Assembly: GCA_007844125.1 (NCBI GenBank)
Contig: CM017556.1
Coordinates: forward strand, 84,358,364-84,422,363
Direction: 5' to 3'
Origin: Sinonovacula constricta
Taxonomy: Eukaryota; Mollusca; Bivalvia; Cardiida; Solecurtidae
Length of the DNA: 64,000 bases
Below, piece after piece: positions 35,660 to 47,790 of this stretch (position 1 is its first letter; each line of letters starts with the position of its first letter). The translations under genes and the position numbers were made by a program. The notes under the pieces were generated by a model that saw nothing but the letters and a program-made list of their open reading frames with translations, had not been told where the DNA came from and did not search any database.

Positions 35660-36155
35660 TAAAAGGTGTATCCGACAGTTTGCCTAAATTTAATACACGT
35701 ACCAATACCTAACCACTGCTAACTAGGTCATACTTTTTTTGCATACTTCAGTCGTTATAAGGACGATTTTAAACACTGACTTAATTGTAAGACTGAACTT
35801 ATCGTGAAAAATAAAACTACTCTAAATATCCTTTTTAACCCCTAAAAAAAGCGCGATAGTGGTCACTGCTAAAAAAAGATATCGACGTCAGAGCGGATTA
35901 CACGGATGACTATATAAAAGTAAGTGGTCACGTGGTTTTCCAAGTTTAAAAATAGCTATCTCTGCAGCGTGCCACGGATAGGAAACATTTGTTTGTAATG
36001 ACCAGAGGGGATTTATCCTTGACTGTTTATAAAGATCTTTAGCATAAATGAACAGGATTTTGCAGGACCTTTTCTCTTAGCAATGACTTATTAGGATATT
36101 TGGGAAAAATCAATTGGACCAAACTGTCGGATACCATCGGATACCATCTTTAACA
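35660..36155 (-). mobile_element. MITE M1 copy
   Basis: Both TIRs are visible (AAAGGTGTATCCGACAGTTTG; CCAAACTGTCGGATACC, partly doubled at 36120-36150). The interior is in minus orientation: GATATCGACGTCAGAGCGG and GGTCACGTGGTTTTC. Confidence 0.88.
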
Positions 36156-36177
36156 GAAATATACATGACGCGATAAT

Positions 36178-36501
36178 TTAAAGGTGTATCTGACAGTTTG
36201 CCTACATCAAATGCTTGTAACAATCTCTGGCTCCTGTTTAAGGGTATTTACATAATGTCTGAATAAAAAAAATTAGACTCCAGTCCAAGCAAAAAAAAAC
36301 AAAAACGATTTTAAACATTATTTTCAATTAAAGACAGTAAAACTAGTTAAAATACACTCAAAATGTTCGTTCATTTTGAAATCTATAAAATAGCACGATT
36401 GGGATTTTTGCTTAAAATAAATATCTACGTAAGAGTGGATGACCCAGGTGATGACATAAATATATTGTGTTGTTGTTGTTGTTTTGTCTTGTTTTGTGTG
36501 C

Positions 36502-36554
<53 letters not shown>

Positions 36555-36765
36555 TTTTTAATTTTAAAATAGCTTACAGTGAAGCATTGCTCAGATAGGA
36601 ATATTTGTTTGTAATGACGATTGTTGTGTTATTCTTCAGCGTTTTACGTGAGTGTAGTACAACAATAAACAGCTTTTTTTGCGGGATCAATTAACAACAC
36701 TTTTTTGTTTATCTAAGGGAAGGATTTTTTTTCCAAACTGTCGTTACCACCTTTATTTTAGACTG
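36178..36765 (-). mobile_element. MITE M1 copy with GT-repeat expansion
   Basis: AAAGGTGTATCTGACAGTTTG to AAACTGTCGTTACCACCTTT, with the interior on the minus strand. A GT run at 36497-36550 replaces the region that holds the E-box in other copies. Confidence 0.82.
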
Positions 36766-36984
36766 ATCGTGTGGTTCTTTGTGTCATGTTTCTGCGTAAA
36801 ACTGAGAGCAAAACGTTTTAAAATGTTGCATTTAAATTTGTTTTAAGCCAACATCAACAACAACACATTTGAAAAATAATTTCGTTCGTCGCAAAAGCCT
36901 TAAAGTTAAGTGATTACTTTTATTGCATGTGATTCGCGGCCGTGGTTGGACCTCGATCACATACTAGATATATATCCACAGTAA

Positions 36985-37135
36985 GAAACCCTAACTTCGA
37001 CATAAGCAGTCCAAAAAAACTTAATTTAAAAGCTTAGTATTTTTAGCTTATATGTACGTGTTTTCACAACTTTACTCTTTTACCTGGATGGTTTGGGTGG
37101 GGGAGGGGCACACCCACCCCTGTATCCATAACTAT
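36985..37135 (+). mobile_element. Repeat R4 fragment
   Basis: CCCTAACTTCGACATAAGCA, then AAAGCTTAGTATTTTTAGC and GTGTTTTCACAACTTTACTC, as at 9.2 kb (reverse) and 43.9 kb. The G/C-rich end reads GGGTGGGGGAGGGGCACACC. Confidence 0.6.
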
Positions 37136-37244
37136 ATCTAACACAATGTGAACAGTTAAATTGATAAATGAAAGTTTATAGGATGAGACAGACAGTCCTA
37201 TACACATCCACACCTATCGCTTTTTGAAAACAACAACACTTTTT

Positions 37245-37360
37245 TTCTGGTGTATTACTCTTCCGGCTAAGAAAACGATCGCGATTCTGTAAGTATCATT
37301 GCACCCGATACATCCGATGGATGATTGTCCCGAGTACGGAATTACTCGAGGAGTTACGAC
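37245..37360 (+). mobile_element. H element, right-end fragment
   Basis: ACGATCGCGATT and CATCCGATGGATGATTGTCC match the right part of A1 and A2. The end CTCGAGGAGTTACGACTG is a mutated terminus. The left part is missing. Confidence 0.75.
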
Positions 37361-38253
37361 TGATTTTTATGGCGAACAATGGTAAATGGTGTATAAGAAT
37401 GGTTTATAACGTGCAACGTTTCCTGTTATGATATTTATTTGACATCGTTACAAACAAATTAATTTTCAAGTTAATGCTCATTTGAGTACGTGCTACTGTT
37501 ATTGTTGAAATATTTAACCATACAAAAATCCTGTATGCAGTTATGTTGATATAGTTTTGAATACAATATATATTTACAGTAGTTTGACATTTTGTTTAAC
37601 GCTGTGTTTTTCAGCAGTTAGGGACTCAATCACTCTCGACTGCCCACTTCCAGTGCATGTTGTTGCTGCAAGGTTACTGCAATAAGGTTTATTGTTTTGT
37701 TGTTTGTAAATTATTTGAGTGTTGTATTTAAAGCAGTATTATAGCTTTGGGCCGAAAACGACCATTTAAAGCTTCATTTGTATTGTCCCGAAATTATGCA
37801 ATAGTATGAAATAACATATACATATAACACACGTGACAAAAACATTCTCTAATATGGAGGGTAACGAACTACGAACACAGAAAATGAAAAATAAGAAAAA
37901 TGCTATGGACACGGGTTCAGTAATTTCATCAATTTTATGAAAAGACTTGACATTATTTTGCAGTACGATCCAAAGGGTTGTTAGCAACTTTCATCATGTA
38001 ACAATTAAGACAGTCAACTGTTTATGTAATTGATACTTGAAGTAAAAAAAATCTTTAACAACTAAACGTTTGTTTCGCTGATCGTAGGCTATTAAATAAC
38101 TGCTTTTCTTCCTTAATTAACCAAAGTGAAACTCGATGATTTACTAAAAACAAAATGATACGATATCCTAATGGGAATACGATATCACCAGGGTTGGCTA
38201 CGACCTCAGGTGGCTTTCAATTCGAATAATTTTAGCGGCAAGTATGCGCTATG

Positions 38254-38287
<34 letters not shown>

Positions 38288-38587
38288 AATATGAGTTTGG
38301 GAGAGCCATTTGCGTCTAGCTCATGAAAACTGCAGTGTATAGGTGTTTTCAAACGCTTACAGACCTGGGGCGGTGTCTTTTCAAGTATCTTGGTGTTTGT
38401 ATTCCTACATAGACTCAGAAATGTCCTTAAATCTTGAAATACCTACTTAGATTAAGAAATTTTCCTTGGTTTCAATCACAAAACCATTTGATCTAAGAAA
38501 TGCATTTTCAAAATTATCTTAGTTTAAGATAACACAAAGAAGAGATAAACAGTGATTTCCGCACAAGAGCTGCATTTTTTCATCATA
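37361..38587. other. No gene; pure G run at 38257-38285
   Basis: A 29-base G tract is the only landmark. The rest is AT-rich without supported exons. Confidence 0.55.
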
Positions 38588-39115
38588 AAGGGGGTGTCCG
38601 ATAGTTTGGCATATTTTTTTTCTCTAAAAACAATAAAATATGAATTATTGTTTCCTGGAAAGATCCCTCAGTATGCTGTTTACTGATACTCTATATCTAT
38701 GTGAAAAAGTGGGACATGAGACACCACTAGTCATATCAATCAAGTATTTCCTATCTGAACAACGATGCACGGTAAGCTATTTTTAAAATAAGAAAATCAC
38801 GTGACCACTTTTCATTGAGATCACGTTATATCTCAGTCTGGGTTATCCGCACTGATGGCAGTATCTGTTTTAGCAGAAATCTGCATAGTGCTTATTTATT
38901 TCTTTGTAAAGTTTTATTATTTACAGTGACTTTTTTTCATGATGGCTCAGATAGATAATACCTGTTTGTAAAACCTGTTGGGATTTATGCTTCACAGTTC
39001 ACACAGATATAGAACATTAATGAACAGCATCGTACGAAACCTGTTGAGGTAACACGAACTTATTTGGTTATTAGAACGAAAAAAAAAAGGCCAAAATTGT
39101 CTGATATCACCTATA
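38588..39115 (+). mobile_element. MITE M1 copy
   Basis: AAGGGGGTGTCCGATAGTTTGG to AATTGTCTGATATCACCTATAA. The core has TCACGTGACC. Its right third contains a short reversed M1 segment (GATAATACCTGTTTGTAA to CATTAATGAACAGCAT), so the copy is rearranged. Confidence 0.8.
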
Positions 39116-39399
39116 ATGGTGCTATCCGAAACTTCAAGCTAGAAATAAAATTACCGTGTGATGTAAAGTGACCAGCCTCGTCACATTACAAACACCGGTT
39201 TCGCTGTGCTCCTGTAATCTGACCTATCACCGTCTGCTTAGGTGGAATTTTGAAGGTGCAGTTGTGCATTTTGAGAAGGATGACTATCTTGCACATCTTA
39301 CACATAATAATATACGACAGGTCATCTACATGTACACCGGTTCTAATTGTCTCTTATTGTAACTACGTTTTCGAAGAACTGAATACCATAGTGCTTGCA

Positions 39400-39580
39400 G
39401 CGCTTTCATTTTTCATGGGCTTATCGTCCCGTCAAAAATCTTATCTAAAGACGGTGTCCACTTGAAGAAAATAAATGTTTGTTTCACAGTCTATATAGCA
39501 TGCCGGGAACACCTGTCTTGATAACTACTCCACTCAGTCACATTATCCTGACACCGGGACGACCAGTTATCCATCTTCGG
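39400..39580 (-). mobile_element. SINE family A, 5'-truncated
   Basis: Only the 3' half is present on the minus strand: GGTGTCAGGATAATGTGACTG-like sequence, then AAGTGGACACCGTCTTTAGA and GGGACGATAAGCCC. Confidence 0.75.
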
Positions 39581-39798
39581 ACACCCATGGCCGATCCATT
39601 CCCTTACTCTCCATTCATCGCCCGTGGGATATTTAGTTCATTTTTCACCGTTTCTGGTAAAATTTCATTGTTTGCTTCATAATCCGATGGAGATGTCAGT
39701 CCAATCGGATGACTCGTACTATGTAGCTTTCGGCTTGCCATCCAAAATGACGTCATCAGTGCAAAGAGAATTCAAGTTTCCAGATTCTTAGCTACCTC

Positions 39799-40266
39799 CA
39801 ATCGTACCTACTCGGCGATCTCCGGCAAGCTTCGGATATATCACCTCGTATGTAATTGTAGGAATACACCAGTTGGTGATTTGCCCCGGCGAATAACTTC
39901 TCATTGCATTATGTAAACAAAGATGGGTGACTTTTCAAAGTGCATGCAGTACGCTTTAGATATTTTGGAGATTCAACACTCTTTGAAAGAAGAGCAGATT
40001 GCTTCGTTGAAGAATATTTTAACTTAGTTGATACTGTATGTATATTACCAACAGGATTTGGTAAAACTGTAATATACCAGTTATTACCCTGCAATTACCC
40101 TGCATGCACTCGGATCACGCTTCGGTGATGTCTATATCCGAAGCTTTCCGGAGATCGCCGAGTAGGTACGACTGCCATTTTGGATGTAGTTCGTCAATAT
40201 GGCGGCGACAGCATTATTTCCGAGGTGATTACGTAGAGGACGGAATTACCCGAGGAGTTCCGAGTG
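39799..40266 (+). mobile_element. H element C1 (468 bp) with helicase fragment and two right ends
   Basis: The left end CAATCGTACCTACTCGGCGA starts right after AGCTACCTC (39790-39798), and the same 9-mer follows the right end CCGAGGAGTTCCGAGTG (40267-40275), a perfect duplication. A second, inner right end complementary to the left terminus ends at 40174 (GAGTAGGTACGACTG). About 92 bp of A-type terminus follow. A helicase-like exon lies in the middle. Confidence 0.88.
39923..40110 (+). pseudogene. RecQ-like helicase N-terminal fragment (frameshifted)
   Basis: An ATG in good context (AACAAAGATGG) opens a frame beginning MGDFSKCMQYALDILE, with a KEEQIASLKN motif-0-like stretch. After about 33 codons one T is missing relative to the copy at 49.0 kb, creating a TAG. 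In the shifted frame DTVCILPTGFGKTVIYQLLP is a perfect Walker A region (GFGKT). Everything downstream of motif I is transposon end sequence, so no working helicase can be made. The piece resembles the first coding exon of a RecQ-family gene. Confidence 0.65.
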
Positions 40267-40275
40267 AGCTACCTC

Positions 40276-40744
40276 CACACGTACGAGTAGTGGAAATGTA
40301 AGCGTTGTTTTGATTGGTCGATATCTATTCAAATTTAACTCTCAATACCGCGATATCATCGATAAAAATCACACCGTGTATTAATGGAGTGGAACGTATT
40401 CGGTAGCTGTGGGCTCTGACGGTGCCAGTCGCCGAGTTACCCTTATACTTGCTGGAGCCTTAATCGGAGAGCTCTTTTTTGCCATTATGAATGGGATTTC
40501 CGTATTCCGCGAACCAGGTTTTAGCCCGACTCTTCCTTATCTGCAGCCGACGCTCTAACAAATAGTGGTTTCTAAATGACACTTAAAGAAAATGTTCTAC
40601 TGACACAGCATCGTTAATGATGCTGATGTAAGAGACTGACTAAATAGTTTAGATCGTCCAAAGTGGACAGTGGCTGAAATACATTTTATTTCTAAAAAAA
40701 AAATCAATTTGCTCGGCAGAGGTGTATTTCGGTAGTTTGCAAAT
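40276..40744. other. No supported gene
   Basis: Contains a possible scrap of SINE A core near 40437 (TTACCCTTATACTTGCTGGAG) and nothing else that I recognise. Confidence 0.45.
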
Positions 40745-41283
40745 AAAGGTGGCATTCGAAAGTTTGGACCTAAGTTTTGTAAATATATTTTGGTTACCTG
40801 AAAAGACACCGCGAAATTTTTTTTTTTAAATTTGAATGCCCTACACATGTGTGAAAAATGGAAATTTAAGCATAAAACCCTACTCACTCGTCCTTACAAA
40901 TATGTATTCCCTGTCTGAGCCACTACGCAAAGTTAGCTAATTAAAAAAACAAACAAATCAAAACAAACAAGAACACACACACAAACAAACAGCAATAAAC
41001 AAACAAACAAACGAATAAACAAAAAATCACGTGACCTTTTTTAATTAGATCACGGAACATTATCATCCAGAGAATCAGCTATGACATCGATATCTATTTA
41101 TAGGCGAGTCACCATCGTACTTATTTATAGATTTGGAAAGAATAAACAGTAAGAGAGTAATATTTCACGGTTGGAACTGTTTTACTTAGACTAGCATACG
41201 AGTAGAATTATTTTCCCAAATTTCCCAAAACATGGGTAAGATATTGTTACATGAATTTGCTATATGGTATTTCACCTTCAACC
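40745..41283 (+). mobile_element. MITE M1 copy
   Basis: AAAGGTGGCATTCGAAAGTTTGG to ATATGGTATTTCACCTTC. CAAA/CAAACAAA expansion at 40945-41025. The core retains AATCACGTGACC and TATGACATCGATATCTA. Confidence 0.82.
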
Positions 41284-41695
41284 CTTTCCATTTAAATAGA
41301 GCTTATGAGCACGAAGCCACATTACTATAAAGTGACAAAAAGATAAAAAAGAATTGCTAGGTCGGGAACAAATTATTAAACTTCATTCTTAACAGATTCC
41401 TGTAACTAAAAACCTCAGTGGCCTTATTTTACAAGATAACTAGACTATTGATGTACGTTGACCTGATTGGTTTCTTGTGATAGCAAGTTAATGTTTCCGT
41501 AATATGAGATGAAACTTGAGACGTGTGAACTCCAAGCTATTTTTTTTCAAGATATTATAAGAAAGAAAATATCAAAATCTCTCATACTTAAGAGCATAAG
41601 ATAAAAATATGCTTATATTTAATAAGTTCAGTGGAACGTTTAGTTCTCCCAAATTTGAGGTTTTTTGTTGCCGATTATTTGTGAAGACTCTGTAT
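41284..41695. other. No gene seen
   Basis: AT-rich, with no exon support. Confidence 0.5.
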
Positions 41696-42515
41696 TGAAG
41701 GTGGTAACCGACAGTTTGGTCCAAAAGTATTTTCATTAAACATGTTAGTATCATCATCAATTATCATTCAGACTTCTAGCTACCAATTTTAGATTTGTTT
41801 TCTCTACACAATGCTTTACTGACAAACAATTACATCGACAAAAGCAAAATTAGTTAATAATATTACCCTTATAATAACGTATTACCTTTTCTGGATTTAA
41901 TCATCAATCCTATCTTGGTTGCACATTTTGTCCTGAATCTAAAAAAAGGTTAAATCTACAACACATCACTCGCAATGCTTTAAATATTTCGAACCACCGT
42001 CATTCATAAAACAAAATGTCAACAAACTGGGTTAACATATTGCACAAAACATGTTAAATTCAACTAGGATCATGAGACGCTTTGTTTACACGTTACGTCA
42101 TAGATGTTATAGTCTTTTTCATTGATTTCCTGTGTTTTTGTACATGTACGAGTATTGTATGCTAAATTGCTCATTGACCGCTTAAAGCGGTAACGAGTTC
42201 AATAAAGTTGAGTTAAGTTGAGTTAACTGAACAGATCTCGCAAAAATGTTGTTCGTTGATGTCCTTCACCTATCTGAAAAGTGAACCATAGCGCCACAAT
42301 CGTATTTGCAATCATGTATTTCCTATCTGAGCCACATTGCACAGTTGGCTATTTTTAAACCAAGAAAAAACATGTGGCCACTAATGTTTTATTTTATCCA
42401 CGTCATCCGCTATGACGGCGATGTCTATTTTTAGCAGGAATCCCATTCGTTCTTATTTACAGATAATCTTACATTGTTTATATATAGGCAAACTGTGGGA
42501 TATCACCTTAAAAAG
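41696..42515 (+). mobile_element. MITE M1 copy split by repeat R2
   Basis: GAAGGTGGTAACCGACAGTTTGG begins the copy. The family sequence stops near 41745 and resumes at ACTGAACAGATCTCGC (42228), ending AACTGTGGGATATCACCTTA. Confidence 0.8.
41745..42227 (+). mobile_element. Repeat R2, with possible coding relic
   Basis: Aligns in inverted orientation with about 61880-62305. Near the right edge it has CAATAAAGTTGAGTTAAGTT, which looks like a polyadenylation signal plus short tandem tail of a LINE-type retroelement. In one frame (41905-42009) both copies encode a Cys-rich C-terminus of the type CxFCPE(S/C)K. Here the frame ends at TAA. Assignment to LINEs is a guess. Confidence 0.55.
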
Positions 42516-42735
42516 TTTTGAATCCGAAAAAATGTTGTGAGATATTTGACTTTAATTGTCACCGCTAGGCCTATTGTTTATATTTTTTATAAAAAACGTT
42601 TAAAGTAGACATTGTATGTACGTCAATATTACAACATACTATATTGTAACGCCGGCCGGCGCACGGTCGTCCATCTTTACACCAATCACACTATTCATTG
42701 CTTAACCGCGCATCTTTGGAAGACACTAAAGAGGT

Positions 42736-43225
42736 AAAGGTGTCACCCGACAGTTTGGACCAAAATATCTTTTCTCAAATATCCAAATAAGTCGGTGTAA
42801 CCTGAAAAGGTCCTGCATAATGCTGTTCATTAATGTCCTAGATCTGTGTGAACAGTCAAGCATGAATCACCACTCGCCTTTCAGACAGGTATTTCCTATC
42901 CGAGTCACGCTGCAGAGATAGCTATTTTTAAACTGAGAAAACCACGTGACCACTTACTTTTGATATCACGTTATCCGTATTAAAGTTATCCGGGTAATCC
43001 GCTCTGACGTCGATGTCTATTTTAAGCAGAGACCACTATCGAGCTTTTAATACAGCTGGAAAGTACACGCATTCAGATTGATTCTTTCGCGTTTAGTTCT
43101 GTCTAATAATTTAATTTTTGTTCAGAATTGTATTTATTAAGACAGCATAGCCTTATACAAAAATTATACCCAAATTCCCCAAAGTAGTGGTTCGATATTA
43201 TATATTTGGTATACGCAGAGGCTGG
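42736..43225 (+). mobile_element. MITE M1 copy
   Basis: TAAAGGTGTCACCCGACAGTTTGG at the left. The core is close to consensus: CCACGTGACC, CTCTGACGTCGATGTCTA, TTTTAAGCAGAGACC. The right TIR is eroded (ATACGCAGAGGCTGGTTTT). Confidence 0.85.
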
Positions 43226-43785
43226 TTTTAAGTGCTTATATATACTAGGGTAAAAAAGGAACACAACTACCGATCTACTACACTCAATTATTTCATGAAG
43301 TAAGTAGCACTGCTAGTGCAGCACGTGCATTTCGAAATTCTGTTTCTAGTGGCTCTGTGCATGCTTTTCTTTGACACTGTTACGCGTAACATCTTACCTA
43401 GCAATTGTAACTCATAATTTAGCAGAGGTTTTGCACAGTTTAAACAAAATTAAATTTATTTGTATCGACTAAAAGTTGCGTTTCTTTTTTTTCATCTAGT
43501 ATATCTACCACTGTAACCGTTACAGTATAATAAACGAATAAATAATAAAAATGAAATTGCGGACATCGTAACAAACAGATATCTCTAGGTGTAATGTTTG
43601 ATAATATAGAGATCGTTCAAAGGCCTACAAGACAGTGTACTTATCATTTCAAATACTGGATCTTTTTCTTCCGTGAACTATTAATCTATAGAAAAACAGT
43701 TACAAAAGTACAGAAAATTAGCAAGGGAGACAATAAATGGCATTTTAAATATGTACTGTTGTAAGTATGTTTTATTTGAGCAGGG
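43226..43785. other. No gene seen
   Basis: AT-rich, no supported exon. Confidence 0.5.
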
Positions 43786-44020
43786 GCGGTTCCAGAAAGA
43801 AACTGTTGGCGTGTGTGCGGTGGGGAGGGGTGAGGGTGGGGGTGGGGGTGATATCAGATCCATTCAACTTCATCTCAGTAAATACTTCGACATAAGCAAC
43901 AGATAAAATGTACTTTAAAAGCTTAGTTAGCTTAGCTTTTTTAAGCTTACATGTATTTGTTTTCACAACTCTACCCTTTACATGGCTGTTGAGGGGGATA
44001 CATGCCCACCTTGTTTATGA
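43786..44020 (+). mobile_element. Repeat R4, hAT-like element fragment
   Basis: The left end CAGGGGCGGTTCCAGAAAG resembles hAT termini. A G-rich block (43820-43848, GGGTGGGGGTGGGGGTG) and the shared CTTCGACATAAGC and GTTTTCACAACTCTACCC stretches follow. Confidence 0.55.
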
Positions 44021-44560
44021 GAAGTCTTTCTAAACAGAGAGATTCACAGAAAGGTAGATATTGTTTGTCACTTGTTTTTTCTTTCAATCTGAATACAAGT
44101 AATATTCGTACCAGACGTTTAGCTTGGTCATGTTTTTGGTTTTTTGTTTAGAGGACTCTTCAAATCGATGAATTTTGAAACGTTTTGTAGACTATTTATC
44201 GGGAAGGTTGATATCATCTACGCCATAGTTATAATAAGTTATAATAATCGATTAAAAAACAAGAAAACAAGAACTTCTGCTTTTTATAATAATAAAAACA
44301 CTAAATGTAGAAAAAAGGATTTTGAATAAGGGGTGACATTTCAAATTTTCGCCACAATTCGGAATCTTGTCAAATCTGACCATTTAGTGGTCGTCCAGGA
44401 TGGTGTTTAAATAAAAGAGGTTTTTGATTATTTTACATGAAATTACTTGTTTTGATGTCATGTTACAGTATAACAGGTCTGGTTCTTCTCAGACATTTGT
44501 TTTGAGGCCTCGGCGATGTACCAAAACCAACCAACCAACAAACAAGAAAAGTGAAATATT
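44021..44560. other. No supported gene
   Basis: Frame 44144-44329 has no context suggesting a gene. Confidence 0.5.
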
Positions 44561-44900
44561 GTTTGTTTGTTTGTTTGGCTTATTTGTTGGGCTTATTTGT
44601 TGGGCTTATTTGTTGGGCTTATCATCTCACCGACAGTATTTCAGTTATATGGAAACTGTTTCCACTTGAAGCAGATATAATACTGCCTTCACTGTGTAAA
44701 GCATGCCATGAGCACATGTCGTGATACCACACCCAGTCACATTATCCTGACACCGGGCCAACCGGTCGTGAAACTACCCTTATGTTTGCTTGAGCGATAG
44801 CAAGGGAGCTATAACTCTACCGATATTAACGGCTTAAGTATATCGCGGCTAGGGATCGAACCTGGTGCCTCCCGTACCTGGAGCCAACCCTCGACCTAAA
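44561..44900 (-). mobile_element. SINE family A, head-truncated
   Basis: The minus strand runs from GGTTGGCTCCAGGTACGGGA through the B box GGTTCGATCCC and the full core to CGGTGAGATGATAAGCCCAA. The tail is expanded into TTATTTGTTGGGC repeats (44580-44622). About 35 bp of the 5' end are missing. Confidence 0.85.
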
Positions 44901-45419
44901 ATATAATAAATCTGCTTCAAATATAGACAAAATTAAAAATAAAATGAACAAAAATGACTGGAGAACACATACAAATCAAAATATTGTAGCAGAATTTTAT
45001 TCAGAGCAGAAGTCTCTAAACACATCAAAGGACAAGTGAACTCGACGTAAATGGTTTTAAATCTAATTAAGCAAGAATTGATATGACCAAGAAAAAAGTG
45101 TTGATCCAGATCACATGATTTTATTCTGGGCTGTTTGATGTAACTTGTATAGCCATATGTCTTGCTACATGTTATTAAGTAATTGCATGCATGTAGCAGC
45201 ACGTACATAAGAATTTAACAAACAGTACGAACAATTGTAGAATGATCAGGTCTAGAGATCACACAACAATTGATTAAACCCAGAAATTAAAAGGCAAAAT
45301 CGATCTACACCAGTTTTTGTAGATAGCTAACACTGTCATTTACGATCCTATTCTCTGTCGTCAACTACATGTCAGTTGAAATTATTACGTTTTATTTTGT
45401 TGTGTTTTTGAAATACCTC
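44901..45419. other. No gene seen
   Basis: No supported exon or repeat. Confidence 0.5.
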
Positions 45420-45600
45420 GCAGCGACCAGTCATGATCGTTAAAGCACGGACTAGCTTTTTTTATTGGCGGAAGATCCAACGAAATGTTTTGGCAGAACC
45501 ACAAGAGCACCGCATGTCCACATTAAGTAATTAGCCCCAAACGGTGAGAGTCAGTGGATTTACAAGTCGGTAACTCTAGCCGATCGGCCACTGGCGCTCA
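45420..45600 (-). mobile_element. SINE family C
   Basis: The minus-strand head is GAGCGCCAGTGGCCGATCGG, with a GACTTGTAAATCCACTGACT segment. The tail has TTCTGCCAAAACATTTCG and CATGACTGGTCGCTGCG. Confidence 0.72.
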
Positions 45601-45729
45601 AATGCACATTATACAGTGCAAAAAGCTGATCGAACCTGTGACTGGTCATTGTCTCATACCAGGTTTTCACTACATGACACTACGGACACACCTTTTATAT
45701 TTAAGGGAACACCGTCATCAGATTACTTT

Positions 45730-45802
45730 TCACACACACACACGCGCACACACACGCACGCGCACACGCACGCGCGCACGCACGCTCGCACGCACACACA
45801 CA
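45730..45802 (+). repeat. CA/CG microsatellite
   Basis: CACACACACACGCGCACACA and variants. The Cys/Val frame on the minus strand is an artefact. Confidence 0.95.
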
Positions 45803-46427
45803 AAATATCACAAAACAACAACAACAAAAAAACACACACCACAAACATGACACTGTCTATAAAGTCGATGACACATGGTTGATGTGTGTACGGCTTTGAT
45901 ATATTCAATGTTTGACAATCTGCAAGAGATGACAGTACAAATCTCACAAACATTATTAAACTTTACCAGCAACATCAAAATGAATATTGAACATGCCTTT
46001 TTTTTTAAAACAATATTCTTGACAATAACAAATTTATAACGAGAGAGCGGCAGAAAACAGGTAGCAGTAACTTAATTGAAGTTTGTGATATGCGTTCATT
46101 TATTTCACTCGCTTATAAATTTGTGGACCACGGTATTTAGCCGTGTGTGTTTCAAGATATTTAAGAAGACAGAATAATGTGTTTACGAGTCTAAGTATTT
46201 TATACATTTTTATACAGGCTTTGTCAAAAGGTGCTGATTCGGAAGTTTTACCGGGAAACAGGTTAACAAAATCAGCAACACTTGCTGCTGAGTTTCTGCA
46301 TAACGCATATAAACATAAATAAACATGTTGTTGCCTATTTACCGAATTTGTGTACTATACACAAGGATGTCAAGTAAATCACACTGAGGTTGTATTCATC
46401 CTGCCCAAACCCCGCCACCCTCTATAG
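45803..46427. other. No gene seen
   Basis: AT-rich, no supported exon. Confidence 0.5.
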
Positions 46428-46897
46428 AGGTGGCATCCGACAATTTGTATTAAAGATATGTTACTCAAACATTCGAATAAGTCGTTGTTATCTGAAAAGG
46501 TCCCTTAAAACGCTGTTCATTGATATCCTAGATCTGTGTGAACAGTGAAGCATAAATCCCCATTTTGCCACGCTGCAAAACAAAACCACGTGACAATTTA
46601 ATTTTGAGATTACATTTATAGCTTTATTCGGATAGTCCGCTGTGTCGTCGATATCTGTTGTTATCAAATATCAATTTCGTGCTTCTTTTAAAGATTTTTG
46701 AAAGAAGGAAAATTTAGAGTAATCTTTTAATGCCATTTGTACTTTTAACTAGTGCTCAAATTTGTCTTTACTCAGCATTGTCTTTACTCAGAATATATTA
46801 TTCGTTTATACAGAAATCATGCCTGAATTCACTCATAGTGAAAAAATATTGTTACATGTATTTGATTTAGGTAAACCAATATGTCGGATACGACATT
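46428..46897 (+). mobile_element. MITE M1 copy
   Basis: TAGAGGTGGCATCCGACAATTTG to ATGTCGGATACGACATTTAT. A deletion removes about 60 bp before CCACGTGAC, and the MEF2-like box is lost (TCTGTTGTTATC). Confidence 0.85.
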
Positions 46898-47486
46898 TAT
46901 CCTCTTGAAGTAAATTAAGACGACCCATTTTCTAATATCCAATGTCTATTAGCAAAAAATATATTGATTCATTAACACACATAGCAAAATATAGGATGGT
47001 AGATATTGAGATACCAGACAATGCACAAGTTATATAATTAATTTTATAAGACATATCGTTTGATCCTCCGATATCACGCGCTTCCAGTTTTTATGAATTA
47101 ATTTGCTCACTTGTTTGGCCCATCAAAGAAAATAACGTGAGACAGCATGACATTATCAACGGAAAGGAGTGTTTGGTTCGATTTTTGTTTTTGCTATATT
47201 GGCCCGACACATTTATGTTTAAGACGCAATGCAATTTCATTGGAATACTAATAACAGATGTAAGCAAACAATACTCCAATCAAATGAAGTCTAAGCAATG
47301 TTTTAATACATAATGCTAACAATATCTACTGCAATGCTCGCTTGATGGTGTTCTTTTAGCTTTATAAATAAAAACGTACAATTTAAGTATATCAGCCTTC
47401 GTCTTGGAGTAGAGAAAACGTCTGGTGTTAAAAAAACAACATAACCTGTGTCATAGGTTAACACCTGTAAAAATTTCTCTATATGT
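46898..47486. other. No gene seen
   Basis: AT-rich, no supported exon. Confidence 0.5.
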
Positions 47487-47790
47487 GTGTTTATTGGGTT
47501 TATCCTCCCACCAACTCTATTTCAGTTATCGGAAGACCTTGTCCACTTGAAGCAAATAAAGGGCTGCCTTCAGTGTGTATATCATGCCGTGAAAACCTGC
47601 CATGATACCACACCCAGTCACATTATCCTGACAGCGGGCCAACCAGTCGTGGAACTACCCTTATATGTGTTTGAGAGTTAGCAAGGGAGCTATAAAACTA
47701 TCAATTTTAACGACTTTAGTATGTCGCGGTCCGGGATCGAACCCGGGGCCATCTGGAGCCGACGCTCAAACGATTGCGCAACCAGGTACT
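47487..47790 (-). mobile_element. SINE family A, nearly full length
   Basis: The minus strand begins TACCTGGTTGCGCAATCGTT, has B box GGGTTCGATCCCGG, and ends ATAAACCCAATAAAC. Confidence 0.85.
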
